From positions 34,197,001-34,261,000 of the forward strand of contig NC_057843.1 in NCBI RefSeq assembly GCF_910594005.1: a stretch of DNA of 64,000 nucleotides, written 5' to 3'. Source of the stretch: Cervus elaphus. Lineage: Eukaryota > Chordata > Mammalia > Artiodactyla > Cervidae. Below the pieces are notes generated by a model. The model had not been told where the DNA came from and did not search any database. It saw only the letters and a program-made list of their open reading frames with translations. The position numbers and the translations under genes were made by a program. This document shows, piece after piece, positions 1 to 12,140 of the stretch. How positions within the stretch are numbered: the first letter of the stretch is position 1; each line of letters opens with the position of its first letter.

Positions 1-1329
1 ATCTCATCCTCTGTCTTCCCCTTTACCTCCTGCCTTCAATCTTTCCCAATATCAGGGTCTTTTCCAGTGAGTCAGTTCTTCAGATTAGGTGCACAAAATA
101 TTGGAGTTTCAGCTTCAGCATCAGTCCTTCCAATGAATATTCAGGACTGATTTCCTTTAGGAAGGATTGATTTGATCTCCTTGCAGTCCAAGGGACTCTC
201 AAGAGTCTTCTCCAACACCATAGTTCAAAAGCAAAAATTCAGTGCTCAGCTTTGTTTATGGTCCAACTCTCACATCCATACGTGATTACTGGAAAAGCCT
301 AGCTTTGACTAGATGGACCTTTGTAGGCAAAGTAATGTCTTGCTTTTTAATATGCTAAGTTTGTCATAGCTTTTCTTCCAGGGAGCAAGCATCTTTTAAT
401 TTCATGGCTGCAGTCACCATATGCAGTGATTTTGGAGCCCAGGAAAATGTCTCTCACTATTTCCATTGTTTCCCCATCTATTTGCCATGAAGTGATGGGA
501 CTGGATGCCATGATCTCTGTTTTTTGAATGTTAAGTTTTAAGCCAGCTTTTTCACTTTCCTCTTTCACTTTCATCAAAAGACTCTTTTTCCTCATCACTT
601 TCTGCTATAAGGGTGGTGTCGTCTGCATATCTGAGGTTGTTGATAGTTCTCCTGGCAATCTTGATTCCAGCTTGTACTTCATCCAGCCCCACATTTTTCA
701 TGATGTACTCTGCATATAAATTAAATAAGCAGGGTGACAATATACAGCCTTGATGTACCCCTTTCCCAATTTTGAACAAGACTTTTGTTCTATGTCCTGT
801 TCTAACCGTTGCTTCTTGACCTGCATACAAATTTCTCAAGAGGCAGGTAAGGTTATCTGGTAGTCCCATCTCTTGAAGAATTTTCCATAGTTTGTTGTGA
901 TCTACACAGTCAAAGGCTTTGGTGTAATCAATGAAGCAGAAGAAGATGTTTTTCTGGAATCCTTTTTGCTTTTTCGATGAGCCAATGGTTGTTGGCAATT
1001 TGATCTCTGGTTCCTCTGCCTTTTCTAAATCCAGCTTGAACATATGGAAGTTCACAGTTCATGTACCATTTAAGCCTGGCCTGGAGAGTTTTGAGCACTA
1101 CTTGATGAGTGCAATTGTGTGGTAGTTTGAACATTCTTTGGCATTGCCTTTCTTTAGGACTGGAATGAAAACTGACCTTTTCCAGTCCTGTGGCCACTGC
1201 TGTGTTTCCCAAATTTGCTGGTATATGAAGTGCAGTACTTTCACAGCATCATCTTTTAGTATTTAAAATAGCTCAACTGGTTTCCATCACCTCCACTAGC
1301 TTTGTTTGTAGTGATGTTTCCTAAGGCAC
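1..1329 (-). mobile_element. BovB LINE copy 1, 3' part, truncated by window edge
   Basis: Reading the minus strand, this is the distal half of a BovB (RTE-clade) non-LTR retrotransposon: reverse-transcriptase coding sequence followed by the 3' terminal region that is shared with ruminant BovA SINEs. The match to the other BovB copies in this window is continuous from base 1 to about 1329, where it stops abruptly, as expected of 5' truncation during insertion. The 3' end of the element lies outside the window, so its target-site duplication cannot be read. Confidence in the family is high; the 5' limit is approximate. Confidence 0.93.
552..1212 (-). pseudogene. BovB reverse-transcriptase remnant (copy 1)
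   Basis: Two overlapping frames on the minus strand carry the BovB reverse transcriptase. The upstream frame (1212-928) has the conserved QAGFRKGRGTRDQI block. The main frame (1055-552, 167 residues) has motif A around FIDYTKAFD (residues 41-49) and the catalytic YADD (residues 143-146). A frame change near 930-1050 separates them, and the main frame stops soon after YADD, losing the C-terminal part. In RTE elements this enzyme copies its own RNA at a nicked target site (target-primed reverse transcription). This copy is broken and 5' truncated, lacking the endonuclease domain, so it is not expected to be active. Confidence 0.9.
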
Positions 1330-2864
1330 CTGTCAGATATTTAATAATTTACTGTGGCATAAAAAGTCATACCCTATTATAGGTCAATGTTGATTATACC
1401 TCCCTGAGAACTATCAACTTATTCCTCAAGGTTATATTAACTTATAAAACATATATGCAGAGAAACCATAGTATGTGTTTTAAAATATTTTTTAAATTGC
1501 AATATGATTGACTTCTCCTCATTTTTATAGTTTGCTATGCTTGTATTAAGCATCTGTCTATATTTCTAAGCAGATTAACCTATGATTTAATTTTATTCAT
1601 TTGAACAAAATATAACAAATGCAACTCTGTCAATTCCTCCATATGTTGCTTTCAAATCAACTGTGAAGAATTTTTTTCCTTTCAAATTGATAGGAAAAAA
1701 CATGGATTTCATTAATACTATACCTCCCATTTCATTTGTAGAACATCACTCTAACTTAGGGCAGTGTGTTTGTTTGTTTGTTTTTGGTATTTTATTTGCA
1801 ATTTATTAAGCTTTACCTTTGAAAAGGGCAAGGAGACCACATTATACTGTTGCTGATTATGTATTACAATCTCTGATCATTCTTTGATTAAAATATAAGA
1901 ATCAGAAATGAGATACTTACATGCTTTGTGGGTAATGGCAGGAGTGTAGGCTGTAGAGAAGAAAATAACAGAAAATCCTGGTATACAAGATAATTGATCA
2001 TAAAAATCTGAAAGACCAGACACTCAGGTCTTTCAGAGAACTATGAATAATATAAAGTCTATACATGATAATTAGTATTGGTAAGAATTCCTATCCACCA
2101 AGTATCACAGTTCAGACAAACATGCTGATCCTGTTTCACATTGACTACCCTGGGTCATTTGTCCACCAATGAATGACTGGTCACTATGGCTAAGGAGATT
2201 CAAGGTTCTTGCTGGCCAGTCTAGGGTTACCTGCTTACTTCTCAAGTCAACCCATTAAAGGCATATGGACTGAGAGTTTAGGTGATGTGGTTGCAAAAGA
2301 AAGGGACAAACACTGATCCCTTGTGAGAAATAACAACATTACAGGGATGAGCAGAGAAAATATGGAGAAACAGAGAATGGATGTGAGGAAAACTGCGAAG
2401 TATTATCTCACAAGTTGAAGAAATAAAATTTAAGGAGAGAGTCATTAAGTTATCAAGTGCCTCAAGTAAACGAGTTTAACTGAAAACAGTCCTTCAGAGT
2501 GTGCTTTGGAAATTCAAATCCTTTAGCAATGGCAGTTGCACTGAACACAGAAGTCAGAGTGCTGTGACAGGAAAACATTTCCAGAATTGTAGATAAGCAA
2601 AAGAGATAGAATACTAGTTAAATAAGTATGTTGTGTCACAGAAAGATTAAAGACATTACAATATAGTAATATATTTATTTGCTACTAATATGCCCTTAGC
2701 GAATTGTAGTCAGTTCATGAAACTAGTGTTTGTTACTGAGTTAAATCAAATACATCCCCTCCAATTCACAGGAGACATAAATATTTAGCAATTGTGATTC
2801 ATCAAATGCATGTGGTAACTGCTTGTTCAATTATATACAGGAGAATATCAGCTAGAAGATAGTT
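1330..2864. other. Unassigned AT-rich interspersed sequence
   Basis: I recognise no gene or repeat family here. The only obvious local structure is a short GTTT run near 1768-1785. No frame longer than about 60 codons is present. Confidence 0.5.
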
Positions 2865-2876
2865 AAGAAAAGTTGT
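2865..2876. repeat. Target-site duplication, left copy (copy 2 BovB)
   Basis: The 12-mer AAGAAAAGTTGT recurs exactly at 4572-4583, on the other side of the rearranged BovB. Its right end may overlap the GTTGTT-type tail of the BovB 3' terminus. Confidence 0.85.
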
Positions 2877-4571
2877 TGTTTAGTCACTCAGTCATGTCCT
2901 ACTCTTTGTGCTCCATGACCGCAGCATAGCAGGCTTCCCTGCCCTTCACCATCTCTTGGAGCTTGCTCCAACTCATGGCCATTGAGTCAGTGATGCCATG
3001 CAACCTCTTGTCCATTGTTGATCTCTTCTCCTTCTGACTTCAATCTTTCCCTGCATCAGGGTGTTTTCTATTGAGTCAGCTCTTCATGTGAGGTGGCCAA
3101 AGTACTGTAACTTCAGCTTCAGCATCAGTCCTAAGTGAATCATGCAAAGAAATAGAGGAAAACAATAGAATGAGAAAGACTAGAGATCTCTTCAAGATAA
3201 TTAGAGATACCAAGGAACATTTCATGCAAAGATGGGCACATTAAAGGACGGAAATGGTATGGACCTAACAGAAGCAGGATATATTAAAAAGAGGTGGCAA
3301 GAATACACACAGAAGATCAGAATGACCCAGATAACCACAATGGTGTGATTACTCACCTAGAGTCAGACATATTGGAAAGCAAAGTCAAGTGGACCTTAGA
3401 AAGCATCACTATAAACAAAGCTATTGGAGGTGATGGAATAGTACCTGAGCTATTCCAGATCCTAAAAGATGATGCTGTGAAAGTGCTGCACTCAATATAC
3501 CAGCAAATTTGGAAAACTCAGCAGTGGCCACAGGACTGGAAAAGGTCAGTTTTCATTCCAATCCCAAAGAAAGGCAATGCCTCAAACTACCGCACAAATG
3601 CACTCATCTCACCTGCTAGCAAAGTAATGCTTAAAATTCTCCAAGCTAGGCTTCAGTACATGAACCTAGAACTCCCAGATGTTCAAGCTGGTTTTAGAAA
3701 AGGCAGAGGAACCAGATCAAATTGCCAGCATCCATTGGATCATAGAAAAAGCAAGAGAATTCCTTTAAAACATCTACATCTGCTTCATTGAGTATGCTAA
3801 AGCCTTTGACTGTGTGGATCACAACAGACTATGGAAAATTGTTAAAGCAATAGGAATACCAGACCCCCTTACCTGCCTTCTGAGAATCCTGTATGCAGGT
3901 AAAAGCAACAGTTAGAGCCAGACATTGAATAATTAACTGGATTGAAATTGGGAAAGGAGTACATCAAGGCTGTATATTGGCACCCTGCTTATTAAACTTA
4001 TATGCAGAGTACATCATGAGAAATCCTGGGCTGGATGAAGCACAAGCTGGAATCAAGATTGCCGGGAGAAATATCAATAACCTCAGATATGCAGATGACA
4101 CCACCCTTATGGCAGAAAGTGAAGAGGAACTAAAAAGCCTCTTAATGAAAGTGAAAGAGGAGAGTGAAAGAGTTGGCTTAAAACTCAACATTCAGAAAAC
4201 TGAGATCATGGCTTCCAATCCCATCACTTCATGGCAAATAGATGGGGAAACAGTAGAAATGGTGAGAGATATTTCCTTGGGCTCCAAAATCACTGCAGAT
4301 GGTGACTGCAGCCATGAAATTAAAAGACACTTGCTTCTTGGAAGAAAAACAGTTGAAAGGCAGAGATACTTTAGCGACAAAGGTCTGTCTAGTAAAAACT
4401 CTGCTCTTTTCAGTAGTCATGAACGGATGTGAGAGTTGGACCATAAAGAAGGCTGGGTGACAGAGAATTGATGCTTATGAATTGTGATGTTTGAGAAGAC
4501 TCTTGAGAGTCCCTTGGACTGCAAGGAGATCAAACCAGTCAGTTCTAAAGGAAATCAACCCTGAATATTCA
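2877..4571 (-). mobile_element. BovB LINE copy 2 with inverted 5' part (twin priming)
   Basis: Two BovB pieces lie in opposite orientation. Bases 2877-3132 are the element's 3' end on the minus strand; about 3134-4571 is the preceding part of the element on the plus strand. In BovB coordinates the pieces adjoin: the plus piece ends at the CTGAATATTCA motif and the minus piece starts at AGGACTGATGCT. Only about 5 bases that lie between these motifs in other copies are missing. The whole is bounded by a 12-bp direct repeat, so it is one insertion whose 5' part was inverted, the known outcome of twin priming. The plus piece is also 5' truncated at about 3134. Confidence 0.93.
3294..4432 (+). pseudogene. 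BovB reverse-transcriptase remnant (copy 2)
   Basis: Two plus-strand frames encode most of the BovB reverse transcriptase. 3294-3791 (165 residues) has the N-terminal fingers region with the FIPIPKKGN and QAGFRKGRGTR blocks. 3977-4432 (151 residues) has YADD at residues 38-41 and the following conserved LKLNIQKTEIMAS block. Between them the frame is broken, and the motif A region (FDCVDH, near 3800-3830) is in another frame. The gene is interrupted and lacks its endonuclease domain. It sits in the inverted 5' part of the insertion and so runs opposite to the element's own 3' end. Confidence 0.9.
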
Positions 4572-4583
4572 AAGAAAAGTTGT
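4572..4583. repeat. Target-site duplication, right copy (copy 2 BovB)
   Basis: Exact 12-bp match to 2865-2876. The preceding base differs between the two copies, which limits the repeat to 12 bp. Confidence 0.88.
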
Positions 4584-6669
4584 CAGTAATTAAATGTAAT
4601 CCTTGCCTGAAGTAGTAATTATCTACATCTGTGTTATTTTATAATAATCTCAAAAAAGGAACTGTTTCTCTAAAATATTAAATTTAAACCCCAAATTTGA
4701 TTGGTTTTTGGAGTTTTTGCCTATTTTTTGCTTGTGGAAAGAGAGACGTGTTTTTAACAACATGAAGAAATTCCTATTATTGTAGGTAACTTTAAAAATA
4801 GTTGTAGTGCCACTCTTTGCCATATACACCTATTCCTCTGTAGATAAAATTGTATGCTTAAGTTCTTCCTTCTTTCCTGTCTAATATTCTGTCATGAGGT
4901 TGGTAAGTTTTCAGATTATAGGTGTCATGGAACTTGCTTATAAGCCAGTTGGAGGTGCTACTTTTGGTGGGATTTGCTGCTTCACAACTCTTTTTTCTGC
5001 TCCTCACCCTAGTTACTTCAAAAGTTTGAAGAACCTCAAGTAAAGAATTTAAAGCTCTTAACTGATTTTCTCTTTCTTTTGAGGCACTTACTATCCAGTG
5101 AAACCTGTTTTCTTCTTATTATTATTATTTTAGAAAAAGAGTGACAGGAAATTTCACCAACAGGCAAAATGGGTTTCCCTTGGCCTTTTTCTTTTTTCTT
5201 GCTCAGGCACTAGTATATAGAATTCAAATTCTTTTGTTATCTAAGGTACTTATCCTAAAGAGTCTATTATTATTTAATAGTGAAATTTGAAGCTTTTCTG
5301 GGGTTGCCTGGCAACACAATCAACAGTATTCTTTCAAGCACTTACTGTAGTTCCATTTACCTGTTTTCCTACTATCTGGTTAAATGGGTTATATTTCTGT
5401 CATGTCCAGATACTTCCCTTTAGAAATGTTCCTTAAGAGTTCCTCTCCAAGACACACATTCTCCCACTTACTATGTGTTGTGGCTGAAGATTGAGCTTTA
5501 TTTTTAGCTAATTTGTAGACTAGTTAAACAGCAAACTAACTGATATTTAAAATGATGTAACAAGAATCTAACTCAGTGGTTTACCTTTTTTCTTAGTATG
5601 CAATTTTATTTGGAATCTTACTTGTAGTGATTATAAACCTGAAAAAAGCATGAAACAAGTTGGTTATAGTCAAAATGCAGTTATACCATAGAATAACAAT
5701 GTCCCTGTACCCATAGAAATGATCATGCTATTAACTTTGCTTAACTTCCTGTTTGAGTAGGGCTGTGTATTGCTGTGACCATAAGCTTTTATGTCATTTG
5801 TCAGAAATAGTTCCCTAATGTTTTTTTTAAAAAATATTATTTTCCTTGGCCACTTACAGTACCTGTCCTTTTCAGGTAAACTGTGATATCATGCACAATC
5901 CCTTGATTTCAGGGGAAAAAAATGCATTCTTGGGAGGAACACCAAGGTTTCTCCCAGTTTTAACATGCAGATGGCATAACTGGGAAATTTTGAAGCAACA
6001 AGGTGACAGGTTCTCTTTTCCTGGACTTAGAGTTCTTATCATTCGGGTTGACAAGCAAGTGGCTAAGTGGATGATGAATATGCTATAAACGTTTAGTAGG
6101 TAGCACCCAAAAGCAGAGTTGGAATATCAGGTAAGAAAAAGGGACAGAAATGTGCTGGGATTAAGACTATGAATCTGATGTTAAGAGGAAAGTACCACTC
6201 AGACCTGCAGTAACAGGCTTTCTTGGTCAGCAGCCACCTTAATAAGGAACATCTGTCTCGGTGACCACACTACAGATTTTGAGTCCTGAATTCTTGAGTA
6301 GTTATGAAGAAGTTTTAAATTTCCTCTTAAAAGATAAACTGAGTCACTAAAAATTTCTAAGTTTATTTGACTAAAAGTTGATTCTATTCAAGACAATATT
6401 AAACCAGATGGCTTCAGCAGCTTCAACAGATAGGAACAGGGGGAAGAACGTAGACAGTGCAGAAGCGAAGAAAGGAAATGACTGATCAGTTAAATCTTAG
6501 TTGGATGTCCGAGATTAGTTGTCCTTAGCATTTGATTTTCTAACTTTGAGGCATTTACACTTTTAAATGTGTTTGCTTACTTAGACCATGGCATTAGCAC
6601 CACCTCAGTCTAATGGCCTACCAGTAATTTGTTTAACAGTCTGAAAAATAAAGATTATGGATTGGATTA
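4584..6669. other. Unassigned intergenic sequence
   Basis: No gene and no repeat family that I can name. The 80-codon plus frame at 5846-6088 and its minus-strand shadow have no recognisable motif and look like chance frames. Confidence 0.5.
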
Positions 6670-6832
6670 TTGAAATTTAGTGTGCATAAAAATCAGCTGG
6701 AAGCTTGTTCAAAGTGTAGGTGCTAGTTCACCACCTAATTCAGATGTGAGCTAGGATTCATCAAATTTACAAGCCTCCCAGATGAATCTGATGCAGTTGG
6801 TTTGGGACTACATTTTGCAAACTATTGCTGGA
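6670..6832 (+). mobile_element. MER5A-like hAT-Charlie DNA transposon remnant
   Basis: The stretch follows the MER5A non-autonomous hAT consensus as I remember it: a TTTAGTGTGCAT start, then AATCA-CTGGA-GCTTGTT-AAA, an internal GATTCA-like block, and a GATGCTGATGC-like 3' part ending in TTTGCAAAC. MER5A is ancient and shared by placental mammals. The terminal inverted repeats are degraded. A RepeatMasker match would settle it. Confidence 0.7.
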
Positions 6833-7743
6833 AGGATTTAGAGATTCCTTCTTCAGGTCAGAAACACTACTTGCTGCCTGCTAAGATTTGTTTGTTTAAA
6901 TAACACTAAACCGCTGATTTCATGATTTGTCAACCACTTTCATGAAAGTCCATAATTCTATAATCCATGCTGACATTGAACATTTTACTGATATTCAATT
7001 AAAATAAAGGAAAGTTTGCTTTTAAGAGGTTTTTCCACCTGCCAATTACACAGAATCATAGACTATACCGACAGTGGAAAATAATTTATATCTTGATAAT
7101 TGTTTCTTCACCAGATTTCTTTAAAACTAGTCTGTGCCTTTGAAAGTTATTGTGGAGCAAGCAAAAAAGCCTGAAATGTTCAACAGCTAAGTGGAAAAAA
7201 GAACTCCATCTCTTCAAGTCAGGAAAATACAAAAGATGCATGATGCATGGGAATATGTAAATTGACCTTAAATCTATCTTCCTCAGCTTAATGAAAGTGT
7301 ATTTTCCATATGCAAACTGTTCATGTACTGTGCTCAACAGATTTCAATGTATATAGAATCCTGTAGTAGTATTTGTATATGTCCAAAATTCATTCTCAGG
7401 TTATGATAAATTTTTTTATACAATGTGTATCACTCCTATAAGTATATTTTTACATTTAAGAAAGTTCTGTGCTCAGAGGCAGAGAACATTATATTAAATA
7501 TGAATTTAAAGCATCAAATTTCAACAGGAACTATAACTGTGTCATAAAGTATATTGTAGTGAAAACAAACACTTTTACTTCAATTTTTTTCTCTTGAATG
7601 GCTAGGTACAAAAGATACATACTCAAATTTATTTTTCAAATGACTGATATATTGAATAAAGAGAAATTAATTGCATGTAGGAAAATAAAAGAATGCAAAA
7701 TCATAACTTTTGCAGATAATAAAAGTACCTGATGTATTTGAGA
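6833..7743. other. Unassigned AT-rich sequence
   Basis: No gene or recognisable repeat family. The 83-codon minus frame at 7086-7337 has no motif I recognise. Confidence 0.5.
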
Positions 7744-7775
7744 ACTTGTTTACATATATACTTGTTTACATATAT
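7744..7775. repeat. Tandem duplication of a 16-bp AT-rich unit
   Basis: The unit ACTTGTTTACATATAT occurs twice in direct succession, followed by a degenerate third partial copy up to about 7792. It lies just upstream of a Bov-tA insertion. Confidence 0.8.
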
Positions 7776-7798
7776 AAACTTTGTTTATATACTTTATG

Positions 7799-7999
7799 GG
7801 GCTTCCCTGTGACTCAGTGGTAAAGAATCTTCCAGCATTGCAAGAGACCTGGGTTCTATGAATGAATTGGGAAGATTTCCGAAGAGGGAAATGGCAACCT
7901 CCTTCAATATACTTGACTGGAAAATCCAATGGACAGAAGAGCCTGGCAGGTTTTACAATCCATGGGGTTGAAAAGAGTTGGAAACAACTGAACAAATGA
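7799..7999 (+). mobile_element. Bov-tA SINE
   Basis: Composite ruminant SINE. A tRNA-Glu-derived head (GGCTTCCCTGTGACTCAGTGG, with a degraded B box near GGGTTC) joins a BovA body that ends in the BovB-like AAAGAGTTGGAAACAACTGAA tail. About 40 bp downstream lies the 3' end of a BovB in the opposite orientation. Confidence 0.92.
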
Positions 8000-8039
8000 G
8001 TGCTAGAACCAGCACATATTAGACCTATTCCTAGATATC

Positions 8040-9829
8040 ATGCCTAACTCTTTATGACCCCATGGACTGCAGCACACCAGGCTTCCCTGTCCCTCACCAT
8101 CTCCCAGAGTTTGCTCAAATTCATGTCCATTGATTTGGTGATACCATCCAACCATCTCATTTTCTGCTGCCTCCTTCTCCTCCTGCCCTCAATCTTTCCC
8201 AGCATCAGGGTCTTTTCCGATGAGTCAGCTCTTCACATCAGGTGACCAAAATATTGGAGTTTCAGCTTCAACACTAGTCCTTCAAATGAATATATCAGAT
8301 TGGTTGATTTCCTTTAGGACTGACTGTTTTGATCTTGCTGTCCAGGGGACTCTCAAGTCTTCTCCAGCACCACAGTTCAAAAGCATCAGTTCTTCAGTGT
8401 TCAACCTTCTTTATGAACCAACTCTCATATCTGTACATGACTACTGGAAAAACCATAGCTTTGTCTATAAGGAGCTTTGTCGGCAAAGTGATGTCTCTGC
8501 TTTTTAATATGCTGTCTAGGTTTGTCGAAGCTTTTCTTTCTAGGAGTAACTGTCTTCTAATTTCATGGCTGCAGCCACCATCCACAATTATTTTGGAACC
8601 CAGGAATAAAATCTGTGACTGTTTTAATTTTTTTCCCATCTATTTGCCATAAAGTGGTGGGACCAGATGACATGATCTTAACCTTTTGAATATTAAGTTT
8701 TAAGCCAGCTTTTTCATTTTCCTCTTTCACCTTCATCAAGAAGCTATTTAGTTCCTCTCCACCTTATGCCATAAGGGTAGTAACATCTGCATATATGAGG
8801 TTGTGGATATTTCTCCCAGCAATCTTGACCAGTTTGTGTTTCATCCCACTTGGCATGTCACATGATGTACTCTGCATATAATTTAAATAAACAGGGTGAC
8901 AATATACAGCCTTGACATACTCCTTTCCCAATTTTGACCAGTTCATTGTTCCATGTCTGGTTCTAACTATTGCTTCTTGACCTGCATACAGGTTTCTCAG
9001 GAGGCAGGTAGGGTGATCTGGTATGCCCATTGCTTTAGGAGTTTTCCATAGTTTGTTGTGACCCATATAGTCAAAGGCTTTAGTGTAGTCAATGAAGTAG
9101 AAGTAGATGCTTTTCTGGAATTCTCTTGCTTTTTCTATGGTCCAACAGATGTTGACAATTTGATCTCTGGTTTCTCTGCCTTTCCCAAATTCAGGTTTAC
9201 ATTTGGAAGTTCTTGTTTCATGTACTGTTGAAGCCTAGCTTGGAGAATTTTGAGCATTACCTTGCTACTATGTGAAATGAGCACAACTGTATAATAGTTT
9301 GAACATTCTTTAGCATTGCCCTTCTTTGGGATTGGAATGAAAACTGACCTTTTCCAGTCCTGTGGCCTTTGCTGTATTTTCCAAATTTGCTGGCATATTG
9401 AGTGCAGCACTTTCACAGCATCAGCTTTTAGGGTTTGAAATAGCTCAGTTAGAATTCCATCACCTCCTCTAACTTTATTCGTAGTAGTACTTTCCTAAGG
9501 CTCACTTGACTTCACATTCCAGGATGTCTGGCTCTAGGGGAGTGATCACATCATCGTGGTTATCCAGGTCATTAAGATTATTTTTGTATATTTCTTCTGT
9601 GTATTCTTGCCACCTCTTCTAAGTCTCTTCTGCTTCTGTTAGGTCCTTACCATTTCTGTCCTAATTTATTGTGCCCATCTTTGCATGAAATTTTCCCTTG
9701 ATATCTCAATTTTCTTGATGAGATCTCTAATCTTTCCCATTCTCTTGTTTTCCTCTATTTCTTTGCATTGTTCACTTAAGATGCCTTTCTTATCTCTCCT
9801 TGCTATTCTCTGGAACTCTGCATTCAGTT
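8040..9829 (-). mobile_element. BovB LINE copy 3, longest copy in the window
   Basis: A continuous minus-strand BovB of about 1.8 kb, covering the 3' region, most of the reverse transcriptase and sequence further 5' (the block near 9530-9829, homologous to 3134-3380 of copy 2). The very 3' tail of the element is missing about a dozen bases at the left end. The 5' end is truncated near 9829, where the sequence turns into an old L1 fragment. Several single-base indels break the frame. Confidence 0.93.
8394..9416 (-). pseudogene. BovB reverse-transcriptase remnant (copy 3)
   Basis: Read on the minus strand the fragments are in order. 9416-9135 holds the N-terminal FIPIPKKGN region. 9066-8764 holds the central region, including LLRNLYAGQEA and the metal-binding motif, where the expected YADD reads YADV. 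8639-8394 holds the C-terminal ILKSRDITLPTK block. Frameshifts separate all three. The changed last residue of the motif and the breaks show a dead copy. Confidence 0.88.
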
Positions 9830-9834
9830 GAGCA

Positions 9835-10480
9835 TGAAATAAATAAAAATTTATTTATTTCACCAATGTTTTCAAATTTCCTTGAGTATTCTTGTTTATT
9901 ATGTATGTTCATGCTCTTAATGTCTGTAGTCTCTATAGCTATGTCTCCTTTTCATCCTGGATATTATTTCTCTTTTCCTTCTTTTTTTCCATTTCTTGGA
10001 TCAACTTTGAAAGGTTTTATCAATTTGGTTACTCTTAAATGAATCAGCCTGTAGCTTTGTCAGTTCTTTCTATCACTGGTTTTCTATTTTATTTATCTCT
10101 TTATCTTTTCCCCCCTTTTTCTTTTTGTTTGAGTGCTTTTTTCCTATTTTCTAGAAATGAATGATAAGACAATTTATTTTGAGATTTTTTTATGTATTCA
10201 TTTGAGGTTAAAAATACCCAGTATGCATAATTTAATTACATTTCACATATTTAGATTGGTAATATTTCATTATCATTCAGTTTTAAATATTTTAAATTTT
10301 TCACTGTAGTTCCTTTTAAATTTATGGTTGTTAAAAGATATTTTAGTCTTCCTGTATGGAGAATAATTGTTTTCTGTGCTGCTTATGTCTAGATTAACTT
10401 CAGTATAATCAGAGTTTATATGATTTCAATTTTTGAAATTTGTTGAAAAATATCTAATGGTCCATATAGAAAGAGTAGTG
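9835..10480 (-). mobile_element. Old L1 LINE fragment
   Basis: On the minus strand this follows the ORF2 central part of a mammalian L1 as I remember it. Landmarks in plus orientation are CTCCTTTTCATCCTGGATATT, the TCAATTTGGTTACTCTT and TTCTTTCTATCACTGGTTTTC blocks, and a degraded GATTTCAATTTTTGAAATTTGTTG. Divergence is high, so it is far older than the L1-BT copies. It directly abuts the 5' end of BovB copy 3, and no duplication could be read at the junction. Confidence 0.7.
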
Positions 10481-11374
10481 CACCATTCATGATAGAGTAA
10501 ATATTTATTTTAAATAGAGAAAAGACATCACACTTTAAGTAAGGAAGCAGGGGCAGACATATTTTGTAAAGTTCTTTTTAGTTATGATGTAAAAGCAGGG
10601 AGATGCTACCTGACTCTCACATGCCTCATTCTTCCTGACTATACTCAGATGATTAGTTGTTTTCTTACATTTTCCTTCCTTTTTAGAACTCTATTACCTT
10701 GTTGTGTCAATGCTATTAAAGTGGCACATATTGTGGTAAAATGTTCTCATACAAATCAACTGTATTTAATGATCTTCTGTTGTAAAGCTTTGTCTTTCCC
10801 AAAGAAAATATTTTATGCCCTTTTTTTTAGTTCCCCAGATTTTGCTATTACCCCATGTTAGTCAGAAAAACCAATAATACAATATTTTTTATTCTTAATT
10901 AAATTTCCAGAATATAAATTTCTGAATTAACCAATCCTACTATGCCATATTATAAAGTTGCTTTTTGAACTTATGTACATTTTATTATATAACTAAAATA
11001 ACAAAGCATTCATCTTTTATCCATGTAAATCCATAAATGATATCCACCTAAATATTTTTGACAATGCTGCTATAATTTCATTGGTATGAATAAATTCTTC
11101 CCTCATTCTGAAATAGTGTTATCTATGTTAAGAAAAACTTTCCTCATAATTTTAAGGGTAAAGTTAAACTTCTTAACAGTACATAAAAAGATTTTCATGT
11201 TCTGCTTTTTTCCTAAATTATATTTATGATTTAGCATTAAAGACAGTTGGTGCCGACTTACCTCTGAATTTGCTGCAGTAAGGTAAAAATCTCAAGTCAA
11301 ACCCTTATAGGGAAAAATTTATGTTCTGTGAACAGTCATTAATTCCAAAATAACTTATTAATGACTATAGTAGT
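10481..11374. other. Unassigned AT-rich sequence
   Basis: No gene or recognisable repeat. The 70-codon plus frame at 10649-10861 has no known motif. Confidence 0.5.
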
Positions 11375-11596
11375 GGGTTCCCAGGTGGCACTAGTGGTAA
11401 AGAACCCACCTGCCAATGCAGGAGACATAAGAGACAGGGGTTCATTCCCTGTGTTGGGAAGGTCCCCTGAAGGAGGGCATGGCAACCCACCCCAGTATTC
11501 TTGCCTGGAGAATCCCATGGACAGAGGAGCCTGGTGGGCTACAGTCCATAGGGTTACAAAGAGTTGAACACGACTGAGCACATGTACACACACAAC
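11375..11596 (+). mobile_element. Bov-tA SINE
   Basis: tRNA-derived head (GGTTCCCAGGTGGCACTAGTGG) and BovA body with CAGTATTCTTGCCTGGAGAA and the terminal GTTGAACACGACTGAGCAC. It has an ACATAAGAGAC insertion in the head that also occurs in the SINEs at 13,965 and 16,554, pointing to the same Bov-tA subtype. Frames on both strands here are SINE artefacts. Confidence 0.93.
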
Positions 11597-11844
11597 ACTT
11601 TTGAAAAGCTTTGCATTCTAAATCCCAGGGAAAAAATTATATGATGATGTTAGCAAGTGTTCCTTTTCTCCTTAATTTCAGTAATATCGTGCAATGCTTT
11701 GTAAATGGTAGTCTAACATCTCATTGGAAATCTCAAGCCACAAGTCTGTTTCCACTACTCGAGGTGTTTTCAGTGTTATTGTGTGCATAGGAAGAAGTTT
11801 TAATAAGTTCATTACTTGTCTCAGTGGTTTTTCATAGGCTGTTT

Positions 11845-12140
11845 CAGGTCAGTTCAGTTCAGTTCAGTTGCTCAGTCCTGTCCGACTCTGCGACCCCATG
11901 AACCGCAGCACGCCAGGACTCCCTGTCCATCACCAACTCCCAGAGTCCACCCAAACTCATGTCCATCAAGTTGGTGATGCCACCCAACCATCTCATCCTC
12001 TGTCGTCCCCTTCTCCTCCTGCCCTGAATCTTTCCCAGCATCAGGGTCTTTTCCAATGAGTCAGCTCTTCGCATCAGTTGGCCAAAGAATTGGAGTTTCA
12101 GCTTCAACACCAGTCCTTCCAATGAATACCCAGGACTGAT
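11845..12140 (-). mobile_element. BovB LINE copy 4, 3' end only
   Basis: A roughly 295-bp 3' fragment on the minus strand, starting with the repeated AGTTC motif of the BovB tail and cut off 5' at AGGACTGAT. The minus frame 12188-11859 reads the C-terminal BovB block (GRRRRGRQRMRWL and DRTEQLN), followed upstream by host sequence. It is probably a fairly young copy because the frame is still open to the stop. Confidence 0.93.

Noticed and set aside
2865..4583. Possibility that the two BovB pieces are independent insertions
   Set aside because: The pieces adjoin in element coordinates and a single 12-bp duplication bounds both, which independent events would not produce.
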